This document shows positions 23,458-37,200 of a stretch of DNA of 64,000 nucleotides, one piece after another; position 1 is the first letter of the stretch, and each line of letters starts with the position of its first letter. The stretch lies in assembly GCA_963853835.1 (NCBI GenBank), contig OY970829.1, positions 77,312,901 through 77,376,900 on the forward strand, in the 5' to 3' direction. Both the position numbers and the translations under genes were made by a program. Below the pieces are notes generated by a model, which did no database searches, was not told the DNA's origin, and saw nothing but the letters and a program-made list of their open reading frames with translations. This DNA comes from Calendula officinalis. Taxonomy: Eukaryota; Streptophyta; Magnoliopsida; Asterales; Asteraceae.

Positions 23458-23943
23458 TCATTTCATCTTTGATCGGTTCTTGATCCAATAGAAAGCTTGA
23501 GCTTGAGCATTTAAAAAGGTTGATTGAAAACAACTATCTTTTTTTGAGAAAATTGCATCATTTCTCAATTTCCAAATGTGCCACAATGCCGATAATAAGG
23601 CGGTCAAGAATTGACCAGCTTTGTCTTTTGTCATTTTAATCCGATCCCTCCAATTCATCAATTGCTCCACTTCATGAATCTGCCCAATGTCAATACGCCA
23701 CCATCTGAAAAAGTCAATCCAAAGTTCCCGTGTTTTGCGGCAAAACCAAAATAAGTGATCTTCATTTTCAATTTCTCTCTGGCACAGAACACAAACTGCA
23801 GATGTAAGGTTAATTAACCCAAGGCATGTCAGTATCCGGTGATGGGCCCGACATAGAAGCCTCAAACGCATGTCTTGCCGACACAACAATAAACATTCCA
23901 TCCTTCTCGAGTGCCCACGTCCAAGTATTCTGTCCGGTATCAC
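23458..23943 (-). pseudogene. LINE non-LTR retrotransposon fragment (RT zinc-binding domain)
   Basis: The minus-strand frame contains CVLCQREIENEDHLFWFC, the CxxC...H...C zinc-binding module (zf-RVT) found after reverse transcriptase in plant L1-type LINEs. It is followed by WIDFFRWW and LLSALWHIWKLRNDAIF, the usual C-terminal block. RT itself and the endonuclease are not recognisable upstream (higher coordinates), so this is a 5'-truncated copy, as is common for LINEs. The first 35 residues look frame-shifted. Confidence 0.75.
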
Positions 23944-25633
23944 TTATTCATTTCCTTCAACAACCGACCATATTGAAAGAACTCCTTGACTCCACCCCAA
24001 ATATTTACTCCAAACTATTTTTCATTTCCTTCAAAATTAGATTGTTAATACAACTCGCTGTTAAAAAAAGTCATCCATGAGATAAAATATGGCTATAAAA
24101 AGTATGATAAAGGATGTCAAACAACGTCATGTCACTATAACAAAAAGAACTAATATATTGACGTGACACAATCGTTGACAACTAAATTTTGTTAAACCAG
24201 ATTGGTTCCTTACCATCAGGTGGTCCGGTGGGGTAATGCTGAACTACGGTTGCAGCCCATCAAGGCCCGGGTCTAGGAGGTACATATATATGTGGTGAAC
24301 ATGTCACTGAGTGGTTTGGGCCATGTAATTTCTGACCTGAGTTAAAACCCGTACTGAAACTGATATGAAAATAAACGAGTTAGGTTTGAGGCAGACAAGT
24401 TTCAGGTCACCCGTGATCTTCCCATTTATGATTCCTCTATTCATGTGATATCAATCAATGTCCAAGACTCTAATTCTAGTGTGTTATGATATCCATTTGA
24501 ATGTGACACACAACATGTTCCAACATTTTTATGACTAGTCTTTTCTTAAACCATATGGCCTCCAAATTATCAAATCTGAGCAATAATGACTTGCACATGA
24601 CATCTTTAAAGCTGTATTATTTACAACAAAAGCATCATATCTATAAAGGGACTTTTGAAATAGTCATAGGTCTGCATGATAAAACTAGAAAACAATTGTT
24701 TCATACCATCACCTTTTTCCGAGATTCCTGTACAACCAATAACTCTTGTACATCACATTTAATTTGCAGTTCTGAACGTCATTGGTTCAGTCCTTGATTG
24801 GTCTGGCTCAAACTATTTTCTCAGTTCAGTTTTGTTCTGCTCTTGAAGTGTGCACAAACCTAGTGTGAAGAAACTAGAAAATATATAATTGTTCGAACCA
24901 AAAAATTGCAAGAGAAACATTAAATACAATATTTGACTTTCTTCTAAATACTCAGGAAACCAAAATATATCAACGCGCTAAAGTAACACAATGACAATCT
25001 GGTTTAACAATCTATAATAACTTACACATAATGCATAAAAATATGTAACTTTTTTTTTTACCTTAAATATAGACAATGAGAATTCATTTATACACTACAA
25101 CTTTTAATTTATATACCACAACGTACAAGTATTACTGTAAAGCGTACAAACATATGAAATATCCATTAAATGATATGGTACGTATAGACAATAGAGACCA
25201 CAAAGGAGATTCCAAAACTTGAGAAGAAAGGTGTCTTGTTTGGACACGTAAACTTGTCCTATCAAACAAGTGTACACATGATGAGAACTATTGTTGCCTT
25301 TGTACTTGCGTCCACACTCATTAGTCATGAATAGTGCCTTCTTATGGCTAGGTTTTGACACCTTTTCTTGGGTCCTAGCTTTGTTTGGAAACTGGCTTAG
25401 CGCCCTTTTTTGTATTTTACATTTCCGTTTACAGACCCCAACTTTCACTATATAACCATCTACCCCCTCTACTATTCACCATATGTATGTTTTATATATA
25501 TACATTGGTTGTCTTCCACAAAATAAACTTCGAGCCAAGCAAGCTTGAGTCGTATTCAGCTGCAAATTAGCCATTTCCGTTGACAAGTGACCACTACGAA
25601 TCTCTCCCCACAATTTACTATTTAACCACGTGC
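23944..25633. other. Intergenic, no gene seen
   Basis: No supported gene. GC-richer text at about 24210-24290 (CAAGGCCCGGGTCTAGG) has no recognised identity. The remaining open frames are short and of biased composition. Confidence 0.4.
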
Positions 25634-25638
25634 CCCTC

Positions 25639-27382
25639 TGTAACGACCGGAATTTTTATAATTTGTATTTTAATCATTATTCGGGTTTTTATGAATTTAA
25701 GATATTATGATTAGACTATATTACCTTTATATTATGTTGAGTGTTTGAATGTTTAAAACTTGTGCTGATGGAAAATGGTTCAAGATTGGGTGAAACAACA
25801 AGTTGGAAAAGTGTGTTTTGTTTTAGAGACTTTTAGAGATCTCTAATCTGAGGATTAGCATCGCGAGTATTAAGGGCCAAAAGTGTGTTTTCAAACAGTA
25901 AATTTTAGAGATCTCTAATCCTGATCTTAGCATCGCGAGTTTGGGCACCCGCGACTTTTAGCAACGCGAATTTTAAGATTAGCAATGCTAATTCGCACAG
26001 GAAGTATAAAAAGAGGGTTTTGGCTAGGGTTTTCTCATTTCAAAACCCACTTGAGCTTGGAGCCGTTTTCTAGAGAGAGAAAGGGTGATTTTAGTGTTCT
26101 TGAGCTCAAATCTTCATCATCTTTGAAGATTTAAACATCTAAGGTAAGAATCATTGTTAGTTTATGCATTTCCTTGTAATATTGAGCTTGATTTGGGGGA
26201 AAATGGTGGTTTGGACAACCAACCATGTCATCTTGGGGAAGATGACCAAATGTGAGTGTAAATCACTCCTTGTATGCTTGTGATCATTGTGTACAAGCTA
26301 GATTTGGGATTTTTGGATAGAAATCTTGAACTAGGGTTTGAGATTTCACCAAGTTGTATGAACTTGTTGATTGGGGAGATTCATTTGGATTAACTAGTGC
26401 TAGTGATAGATAATAACTAGTATTTGTGATGATATTGATATTAGGTCAAGAAGACCTTGTGATTGGGAGTGCTTCTTTGACTAAGAAGTAAGGATTTGTG
26501 TTGATTGACACAAGTATTGGATAGCTTGGCTAAGGTGAGTACATGTGATCTTTCTGAGTACATAGTAACCCAAGTTTTATGAATTGAAATGAGTATTGAG
26601 ACTTTATTAGATAAATATTTTAATAAAGAAAAGACTGTATTGAATTGTATTGAATTGTATTGAATTGAATTGTATCTTGATGTGTAGTTACCACTAGTAT
26701 GATGTGAGTTGTATTATGGGGCTTTGACCCAAGTTGATGATTTGTTATGTGGTAGCTAATCAACTGGATCCTAGATAACCCACACAAGTTGGGGGAGTTA
26801 GTGGCTACTACTTGGGGCGGTACCACCTTGCGCAAGAGTAGTATGTCGAGAAATAGATAACCCGGAAAGCGGGGGAGTTTGAGATAACCCGGAAATCGGG
26901 GGAGCAAATAGATAACCCGGAAACGGGGGAGTTTACCTAGATAACCCATATCGGGGGGAGTTTGTTTCGGGGAGGCCCGTTACGTATGTGTTGGGCTTAT
27001 GGCAAGCCTTAGAGTATGATTGACTATGTGCAATGTAATAATTATTTAATTATTATTTTATTGCAATTATTTCTAACCGGGTCTAAAACCCATGTTTCTC
27101 ACGAGACAATTTTGTCTCACGTACTACATTTCTTTGACTATGTACTCAGGTTCGGGAGCTAAGGATTAGGCGGCCCGTAGTTAGCATTGGATGTGATTAG
27201 CTCGGTGTACTTATTTAATTCCCTATGACTTAGTTTTGATATTATTGTAACACCGGTTTTTGATACTTATTGATCCTTCCAAATGTTTTAATTAAATCAT
27301 GTTTTGGATATTATGAACTTTGTGGATGTTGAACTTATTTAATTAAAAAGTTTAAATTGTTTTGAAAAATTGGTGTGTTACA
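25639..27382 (+). repeat. Solo LTR of a Ty3/Gypsy element related to the 51-59 kb copy
   Basis: The 1744-bp block starts TGTAACGACCGG and ends GGTGTGTTACA, flanked by an exact 5-bp TSD CCCTC (25634-25638 and 27383-27387). It shares landmark words with the complete Gypsy LTR at 51030, such as GTGAGTACATGTG, CCATGTTTCTCACGAGACA and ATGTACTCAGGTTCGGGA. A TATA box (TATAAAAA) is at 26005-26012. About five GATAACCCGGAAA...GGGGGAG units form a minisatellite at 26766-26962. No internal coding sequence remains, so LTR-LTR recombination removed it. Confidence 0.85.
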
Positions 27383-27387
27383 CCCTC

Positions 27388-29808
27388 TATGATTGATCAA
27401 GTTTTATGCATTGCATGTTGGCCAATCAATCTGGACAATGAAACTTCTTACCTTAGAAAACTACATTTTGGTTTGATAATTTTTTCAATGTTGGACAATC
27501 TCCCATTACCGATTTCTTAGTTATTTCAAACACTCGACTTTAACAATCGATATCGCATTCACCATAACTTAACTTTTGACACATTTTACCTTGTTGCGTG
27601 ACTCTCACAAAGGAAACTACAAAGCTACAAACCAATAATCTTTCTTTACTATATATAATGCATTTGTGACATTCCCAAATTAGTAAGACTTAATTTTCAG
27701 CCAAGACATTTGCTATATTGGGTATTGTTTGCGTATTAAAAATATTGACATCCTGTGACTCGAACTTGCGACCTTCATGTTATTAGCAATGGGCTCTAAC
27801 CAACTAAGCTACTAGGGAAGATGTTAATTACTTGACTGCAAAATACATATATGCCATCTTCATGTTCTTGAACTCGCTAGTCGCACCAATAGTCCCCAGG
27901 CAAGGGGTCACTCACACCGCGCACAGTGTGGTGGCGGCACCAATTGGGCATGCCACGGAGAATGGTTAGGGATGACGCGCAACGGTACCCAACACTCTAA
28001 TTGCATAACGGGTCACATTTTATTAAATGATAATTTTAAATTTTGGTTACATATAATAATGTTTTTGATAAAGTCAATTACGTTTTTCATGCAATAAATC
28101 CTGTTAAATATAAGGGAGTAGATTCTTACATATCAATTTTAATTTATATAGATCAATTTTATGTTAAAGAAAAAATTATGCTCTTTCTTTCCTTTTATCA
28201 CACTCTGCATTTCACCCTTCAACTAAACACATGATTACTTTAACATGAAATTGCTCATGCAATCGTCATTTCTTTATTCTTTAGTCCTTTTATTATGCTT
28301 TGTTTTTACTGAAAAACATATTTCTTTATTCTTTATTCTTAAGTTTTATGCATTGCATGTTGGGGCTTTAGAAATTTAAATAGTAGGCCCAAAGAACCCA
28401 AGAAATTGCCAGGCTGCAAATACACCAAAAACCTTGAGATTTAAAGCCATCCAAGAGCCATTCCACGTTTTATTACATTTTAATATATATACATATGATT
28501 GCTAGAGAGCACAAACCGTTTTTTTTTTAGTTAGAAAACGGTTTGGTTCGGTCAACAAAAGTCATAACCAGTTTGGGCGAAACCGACTCGGTTTTAACCT
28601 GGTTTTGGGGAGTGGGTATGTATGCGGTTGAAACCGATTCGGACCAGATTCAAACTGGGTTTTAATCAAAATCCGGTGTTTAAGGTGTTTAAACCAGCTT
28701 AACGGCTAGATTATCAAAAAAACAAAAAAAACGGTTCAAACCGGTTTATCCCCGCAAAATTCGATCCGATCCTAGTTTGGCGGTTCATGAACTGATCCGA
28801 TCCTGCGACGTCGAAACCGGTCCCAAACCAGTTTTATAAATGGTCCGGTTCGGGAACCGATTTTCTTGTGCGCATGTCTAATGACGGCTAAGGTTTCCCA
28901 CATAATAAGAATGTACAATTTTATCTAGATGTGATGATTTTGATTATTTTTATAGAATGATTTAGTTTGATTTATAATTTTGCCGGGAGGGAAAATTAAC
29001 TTATAGTGTATACACTATGTATAGAACTCGGAATGGTCCTACTCCTACATTAGGAAAAATTAACATGTATACCAACTTATATGTTCCGTTTATAATATTT
29101 TAAATTTTTATACTTTTAAGAGTATTTTCCAAATAGGAAGTGATCGAAAGTTGGAAGAAAATGAACCATTGTGAAAATGACACGGATACCGAATCCCCTT
29201 TTTATCTTTCTTCTCTAACCCAATTCCTATTTCCTCCCTGCCTGAACAAAGGAACCGACGACAGCTCTTGGTCTCCACCACCACCGCCGGTGTCTACACC
29301 GTCGCACTCTGCTACCGCCAACACCTCCACCACCAAATTAGGTCAGTGTTTATGGGTGTTGTACTTGTTCGTCACATCAGATTCGCTGATCCAATTCTAA
29401 TTGAAATTTTGTTTAAATTGCTAATATATAAATTGAAACTATCAAAGCATTGCCATTTTGATTTGTTGCAGATTACATTGTTTTATTTGTTTGATTATAC
29501 AATTTCAAGCTCTGTTTTTATTTAATCCTTTTTTGATTTTATGTAATTTGGGTTTTCATAGATTTCGAATGTGTTCCAATGGTGTTCTTATGATTAAATT
29601 TTAAATTCTTTTGGATTGCCTAATTATATTAAACTTTCATGGATTATATAGTTTCTTTTTCTTCAAAAAATCACAATTGAAATTGAACTGCCAGTTTATG
29701 TGTTCCAGTTATGGTTCTAAAAAGCTTGTTTAATAGTGGAAGCAGCCCAAAAAAAACCTTAAAAGGCTCAAAATGACCATTATCCACTCCAATAATGTAT
29801 ATGTCTAT
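27388..29808. other. Intergenic with small repeats
   Basis: It contains a tRNA-derived sequence at 27752-27817 and a 23-bp word AAGTTTTATGCATTGCATG... present at about 27399 and again at 28341. A GGTTCGG/CCGGTTT-rich segment at about 28515-28870 is a common kind of plant dispersed repeat. A proline-rich 86-codon frame at 29140-29400 (WSPPPPPVSTPS) could be an old exon, but nothing supports expression. Confidence 0.4.
27752..27817 (-). repeat. tRNA-Ile-derived sequence (SINE-like or tRNA pseudogene)
   Basis: On the minus strand, TAGCTTAGTTGGTTAGAGC (A box and D arm), an AAT-anticodon-like loop and GGTCGCAAGTTCGAGTC (B box and T arm) match tRNA-Ile order and spacing. The acceptor ends do not pair and the anticodon stem is imperfect, so it is not a working tRNA. 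A SINE head is the best reading. Confidence 0.55.
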
Positions 29809-30546
29809 TAGGGATGGCAACTAACATCCGATCCGATGAACATCCACCCGATCCGCTCCACTCGTAGTGGATATGGATGAAGTTAAATGGGTGAATATCG
29901 GATGTGGAGCGGATGTGGATGTTTATTGGAGCGGATATGGATGATGATTTTCAATCCATGGATGAATCCACTTAACCCGAAATTAAATATATATTATAAT
30001 TTTATATAACTATAAATATATGTTTTCAATAGTAGGTTGACTGATGAGGCAATTATTTATTATCATTTCCCATACTTGAATTTCTTAGGAACTAATCATT
30101 TTATCGTTTCTTATTCTGTTCTTAGTATGAAGGCGACGATCATTATATGACTCGTTACTTTTGAGATTTTTGTGTGATTTTCAATGCAACAACCCATAAA
30201 TCACAAGCATGTAATTATAAATCACAAGCATGACTCGTTACTTTTGAGATTTTTGTGTGATTATCATAGTTATGTTTCCGTTTGACTCTTCTTTTGGAAG
30301 AAACTATGTAAATATGCAATAAAAATCGTAAATCATATATAAAACTATCGTACTTTCTTTAGGAGTTTTTTTTCTTCCGAAATCCAACGGATGTCCATTT
30401 ACCCGCTCTAATCCAATGGATATGGATATGGATGGATGAAATGATTTTAAATGGATATGGATATGGATATGGATGAGGTAAATTTAAATGGATATGGATG
30501 TGGATATGGCATCATCCGATCCACATCCGATCCATTGCCATCCCTA
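29809..30546. mobile_element. hAT-type non-autonomous element, exact 8-bp TSD
   Basis: Terminal inverted repeat TAGGGATGGCAA / TTGCCATCCCTA. The flanks carry an identical 8-bp TSD ATGTCTAT (29801-29808 and 30547-30554), the hAT hallmark. Both ends are rich in GGATATGGAT / ATCCGATCC repeats. It has no transposase. Confidence 0.85.
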
Positions 30547-30769
30547 ATGTCTATACTCTATATGACCACTATCCACTATACAAATAATATTTATAAAATA
30601 ATATATTCATAACACTACATAAAACATTATATTTATTTGTTTTAAAAAAATTAAACAGGAATCAAACCTAATATTCAAATACCATTTAAAAAAAACTAGT
30701 CATCAACCGTAGATTTCCGTTGGGAAATGTTATATAGGTAACATTATATCTAATTAAGAAATTGTATGC
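30547..30769. other. Spacer between two hAT elements
   Basis: AT-rich; nothing recognised. Confidence 0.4.
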
Positions 30770-30777
30770 GTTACAAC

Positions 30778-31202
30778 CAAGGTTCTAAAAGGCGCGCCAA
30801 GGCGTCGCCAAGGCATGAGGCGCGGCGTCGACGTTACGAAACAGACCATGGCGGCTGTGCTAGGCGTGGCGTGAGATAAGACGTGATAAGGCGCGATAAG
30901 GCGCGCCTTATGGCGAGTTTTCTTGAAGGCGACCGTAAAAATGAATTTTTTTTAAAAAAAAATTTAACATATATAATTATAAATTTAAATGTAACCTTTT
31001 TTATGAGCTTTATATATGAATTGTTATATAACTCAATATATTTATAAAAAAAATTAATTTAATATACGTATATATATATAAATTATATAAAAAATTTGCC
31101 GCCTTAAACGACGCCTTGAAAAACGCCATGGCCTGCCATGGCTTGCCTTGGCTGAGGCTTGATTGTGCCGCCACGCCACGCCTTACGCTTTCTAGAACCT
31201 TG
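30778..31202. mobile_element. hAT-type MITE with GC-rich subterminal repeats, exact 8-bp TSD
   Basis: The 425-bp element begins CAAGGTTCTAAAAGG and ends CTTTCTAGAACCTTG, flanked by identical GTTACAAC (30770-30777 and 31203-31210). The subterminal regions hold many AAGGCG / GGCGCG words on both sides of an AT-rich middle, contrasting with the flanks. Confidence 0.85.
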
Positions 31203-31276
31203 GTTACAACTGATAATAATGTATTGAAGTCTCTTATTGATATTTAATAACATGTGAATTTAATATATATATCGAT

Positions 31277-34200
31277 CTACCTTTTCTGGAAATTGAAAGA
31301 TTTGATACAATAAGCAAATATAACCGCGAAAGCAACAATTAACCCCACATGTACTCCAGCAACGACACCAAGAAAACTATGTTTGTAACCGAAATACCGA
31401 TAAAGGTACTCTTTTACAGTCTCTCCATTCACAAGCACGTCGTTATAATCACCAAACTGAGACACCACCATGCCATAAAGGGTCCATGATAATGGATTAG
31501 CCCAGTAGTACCACCGCCACCACACCGGCATTTTCTGTTGCATTCATTTGGATATAAACAGTTACGATTAGTGATTAAAAACAACGGTTTAGGGGGTGTT
31601 TGGCATCGCGTTACACAAGTAATATGATTAAAAAAAATGTCTAAATGCATTTTAATATTTGAATTTGGCTGACTAGGTCTTCTACTACCATGAACTATTA
31701 AAGATGCAATATGGTACCATGAACTTGACAAAATGATCGATTTAGTATCATTACTCACTAATTTTGTCAAATTTAGCATATTATGCTGCACTTTTAATAG
31801 TTCAGCGTACTAAAATGCATATGACCAGAAAAAGAAACAGATGTTACAAAACAGGGAATAGAGATATATGCTTGGATGAATTTATGTTGTTTATCGAATT
31901 TTTATTAAGTAGGTAAATAGTCATATGATCAGGGTTTTAGCATCTACTCCTAAACTAATTACTTAATTTCACTATACCAAAAACATTAGAAGCAGATTAA
32001 TGTATGCATGCAACTTGAAAATGCAAGGAACTTACGGTTCGTGGGACGACAAAGCCACAGAACAAATTAAAGAAGCCGTAAAACAAAGCTCCAACAACGG
32101 CGGCAATGTTCCCGTTGGGTGAGATGGCGACAGTCATCATGCCATAAAACGTCATGTAGAGTAAACAGCAGAACTGGAAGAACATATACCAAAAGAATTT
32201 GGTAACTGTCCATTCGAATCCGATCATGGCATAAACTATGAGACAATAAACGACTGTTTGTGCCAAAACGTAAGGTATCTCCACCAGAACCTGCATAATA
32301 CACGAAAGATTTATAACTTTCTAAAGATATTTATACCAAATTTGTAACTAAAAACTAGGGGTGACTATTTCTGACCCGACCTAAAATCGACACGAAAATA
32401 AACACGTTAGGGTTTAGGTAAAGAAGTTTCGGGTCAGTCTTGAGTCGACTCAAGTGATCCATATATTAAAGGGTTAGGTTCGGATCGATGGTCGACCCGC
32501 TAACCCGTTTTAAGTATTAAAATTATATTTAAAAAATATATATTTATACTTAGTTTATAATTTATTGGTTTAAAAGTAACTACTAGTTATATAAAACTAA
32601 AATGGCTATTGTTGTTTTGGCATTTTGTTATGAATTTGTGGAATAATAATAACCCGTTTGACCCGTTTATCTCGTTTGAGAAATTTGGCTAATTTATATA
32701 AATGGGTTATATGGGTCGTTTTCGGGTTGAAGTTAAACATGTTAGTGTTGAGATATTTAGCCCGTTTATATAAACAAGTCGGTTTCCGGTTGAACGTTTG
32801 TGACATGCCAACCCGTGAACCTGAACCCGACCTGAATTGCCATCCCTGCTAAAACGTATGTGTAATAATCACCTGAGCAAATGCATATGGTAAAGCGGAA
32901 TACATTCCCGCAGCTCGTTCTCGGTAAAACACAGTGCGTTCAATGTCTACAACTGGTTGCACCGCTGATGCATTTTGGACACCGAGGAAGAGAGTGGCCG
33001 AATACATGGAACCCATCGCGTTAAATAGTTGTTGTTGATTTTTCCTGAAATTCAATTAGAGATATTGAAACAGGATCGATAAACTTAACAAAATAACAAT
33101 CGAGTTATCTTTCAGATTTTTACCGTTTACGGCCAAGATCCCAGAATATACTACCAAACATGATGGCGATAAAGGTGGTGAAAGCGAAACGAACGGCGGT
33201 GTAAGGAGGGTTCCGCCAGTAAGACCACCGTTGTTTCCATAGGCAAGCGCTACACTGGACCAAGAAAGACTGAGAGTATTGGGATGGGAAATGGAGGTCT
33301 TTCGTACCAGGACGTGGTACACTCAATTCAGCGATAAGCGCCTTGTTTCTCCTGTAACGATAATATGTTGACTTTTATGAGAAAAGGAGACCAAAATTGT
33401 AAAAGTATCGTGTAATCGAAGGACAAAACTCACCTAAATAATTCTGAATTTCGGTAGATTTCGGCAAAATCGACTCCTAGAGCTAGTTCTTGAGAAGAAG
33501 TACTGACTTCCAACATCCATGTCGCAGGGTTGTATCCATCTTTTATCTTGCTTACACCGTCGATGTCCTGTTTCACCAAAACATTTGGGTTTAATTTTAT
33601 CACACAAATTATATGTGATCTTCATACTCATTTGATCAATAAAAATGCCCAAATCAAAAGATGCAATTAGGAAAGAGAATTAGTAGATTCCACGTGTCAA
33701 TCATTTTATGGGTAGCATACTTAATTATATTAGATCATCATATCAATGTAAAGTTAGTTAAAGATCTTACCTGAAAGTACTTAATCAACTCACAAGAATT
33801 ACGACCCACGGGTCCTACATATATCTCTTGTCCTCCTCTTTTCATCAAGAATAACTCATCAAAAGCTTCAAATATATCAATGCTAGGTTGATGAATGGTG
33901 CACACAACCGTTCTTCCAGTGTCAACAGTGTTCCTAACAGTTCTCATCACAATTGCAGCCGCTCTAGCATCTAGCCCGGAGGTCGGCTCGTCCATAAATA
34001 TAATAGACGGATTAGCCACCAGTTCGACTGCTATAGTTAATCTTTTTCGTTGCTCGGTTGATAATCCATTTACACTGGGCAACCCAACAAGAGCATCTCT
34101 CAACGGGTTCAATTCAACGAGTTCCATCACCTCTTCAACAAACATCTGTGAACAACAATTAAATCTTTTTAAATTATTTATTATTAATAATCCACATAGT

Positions 34201-37200
34201 GATACTTTTTTGCGTGTTACTAAAACATTAGTCACTAAATATTGCTTTTCGTGTAGTGGTATGACATATTAAACACTAACCTTTCGGGTTCCTTCATCAT
34301 GTGTAGACAGCCTTAGCCAAGCCGAGTATAGCAAAGACTCAAAAACAGTCACATGAGGTGAATGAATGTCGTTTTGCTCACAATATCCAGAAATCCGAGC
34401 AAAGGTTTCTTGTTTTTTTGGATACCCTGAAATCCTGATGTCACCTTCTATATACCCACCCGTTTTTCTACCTGCTAATACGTCCATCAAAGTAGTTTTT
34501 CCCGCACCACTCACCCCCATTAGTGCGGTTAAAACTCCTGGTCGAAAAGCTCCACTCACACTCTTAAGTAGCACCAATTTGTCTTCGTTTGTTCCTTGTT
34601 CTCTCATTTCCTACATATTAAACATAACAAAATTCGGTTGGATTTCAGTTATTTGCTTTTATAACTTAGGAATACAACCAAGAAGTATCTAGAAAGTTAC
34701 CACTGGCATATCGACCGAGTATTTGACATCATTGAAGGTAATTGAATGTGGTTCGAATGGAAGAATCATTCCTTTTTTCTTGCTTTGATTGCTCACCCCA
34801 TCGTTAGGTGATAACTCAATGGCGCCTTTGTCGCTCTCGTTCTGATTTGCTACAATCGATCGGGATTGCCCAAAAGCTACAGAGTTCACAATAAACATTA
34901 CCAAATGGTCGCTAACTCACTATATATGTTTATACACTACAAAAAGAATTAAAGATTGGCAGACATTTATCTTTCAGTAGAAAAATCTTATAAGTTTTGC
35001 ATACTTATAAGTTCATATATTGTCTATGCGCGCAAATCACATATTTGTATGTACGCCGTGCAGACAATGTGCTACGCGCGCAAATCACATATGTTGCAGT
35101 TGTAAGTAATTCTAGTACTAAAATATAGATATATATACTCACGATTCAACATCCTAAGAGCCAAGCCGAAACAGATATTGAAGATAAATATGTATCCAAC
35201 TGAGGCCACGACTGCAATCCAATACCAGTAAGCTTCTGCGTAGAACCCTTTAGAAATGAGGATAGATTTCCCTATCGTCGTACCATTTATGAGCTATATG
35301 ACGAAAATAGTTTTAAAACATATAAGCTTAGTTAGCCCATGATATTCGAAGCGTACACAAAACGTAACTTACCTTATTCCATTGGTGACCGAGAAATTCA
35401 TTAACTGCGATCCCATTCATCGTGTACATCATTGGAGATGCCCAGTATCCCCATAACCACCACTTCTTTACATCATCTATAAAATGACAACATCACTTTT
35501 GTTATTGCTATTTAGCTAAAGCAAGATAAATGTTTAATAAAGGTAAGTAGAAAAGTGGTTATCAAAGTGAAAATGACCATTTTTGGGCCCAAGAGAAAGA
35601 AAAATATATATATAACTTGGTAACCTTTAGAGTAGAATGCAATTAGAGGTTAATTATCGAAAACGAGATTGTTTTTGTAACTTTTCAAAGTTTGTACAAA
35701 TTAACTCTAACTAATAAGTACCTCGTGACAAAACAAAGCCACCCAATGCAAAGATTAAGAGAAGCGCAAATGAACCAAACGTGTTTGCGACAATCATGTT
35801 CCGACCCAATGCCCCAATGAATCGAAACAATCCAGCGGACATCTGGTTAACAACCAATAGTAAAAACCACTGTCGTAAGAATCTGCGAAACAAAAAAGAT
35901 TTGTTAAGAAACATATAATATAATACAGTATAAACAATAATGCGAAAGTTGCATCTCTAGTTGCTAGTTTTGTTTTGCTTTTTTGATGTAGTAGCTAGCT
36001 AGAGTTATTTGTTACGCTTACGGCCTGTCATAAATTTATTGCTTGAGCATAGTGTGGTGTTTCTACCACATTCCTGTGTATTGTAATTGTTTATGGTTAT
36101 ATATATTTACCGTGGTGATCCCTTTTACTAAAGTAAAAAAAAAAAAGTTGCCATCCTTAATTTTGAAATGTAGATATAACCTTTGGATATTGGGATCGAA
36201 TCCAATAACATAGTAAGTGAGAAACGTCCAAAGGCCAGATTCAATAAATGAAACGGGGATCTTAACAATCCACGAAGGAACAGCGTATGCCCATGAGGGG
36301 TAAAACAGGAAGTCTCGTTGTTTGTAAAACACGGGAAGCTTTGCAATGGTCATTGAAATCTCAGCCATCCCATTAAACATGACAATAATCACACCGAAAA
36401 ATAGAGCACCCATATACACCCCTCCATCTTCTATGCTATCTCTATGCATCTCGGTTCGTATAAATAGAGTCATAGCTGAAAACGCCATGAGAAATAACTG
36501 AAAATCACGATAAACAAACCATGATTAGACCGAGCTAATTAGGAAGAAAACAATATTTTAACTTTTTAACCAACACAAAAAACTTACTTGGGACAATTTG
36601 AAGTAGTAAACGAATGAATTTCTCTTCATGAGCAAGATCTCTCTCTCAAAGTTAGCTTTCAAGAGCTCTTTTCTACTTAAACCATATTTATCAGTCGTAA
36701 GAGCAGCCGGGTGGCTTCTAGATTTGTCATATGGAGTGGCAAGATCATCCCCGAGTCTCTTTCCAACATGGAATGATTGGAACGACTCGGAAAATTCTTT
36801 GGCCGTCACGAATTGGTATGGCTCGTTTCTTCTCATCCAATATTGTGGTTGATCTTTCCTCGATGTCACCTGTAATACAATTTTCTCATCATAATATGCC
36901 ACAATTCCTTAAAACGTTACACTCTAAGAACTCATCTCGTATGAACAAAAGAGTATGTTATAAAGAGTTTAAGTGTGTTTACAATAACTAATCGGGTGGA
37001 TGACTTTGGTATGATTTATGTTTCAAGTAACCAACTTAGTTTAGGATAGAAAAAACAATTAGAATTAAAAAAAATAAAAAACTGATAAAGGATTAAAGTT
37101 AATTAACTAGGGATAATTTGTTTTTAAACACCAAGTGAGGAAAAAGAAAATTTTCAACATGGTCAAAACTTGTTGACTTCTTATATGCCACATCGACGTT

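Noticed and set aside
23826..24080. 84-codon plus frame
   Set aside because: Antisense shadow of the LINE zinc-binding fragment.
27752..27817. Functional tRNA-Ile gene
   Set aside because: Acceptor stem does not pair and the anticodon stem is imperfect.
29140..29525. Two overlapping proline-rich frames as a possible gene
   Set aside because: No homology, no consistent splice structure and no continuation; kept only as a note on the intergenic stretch.
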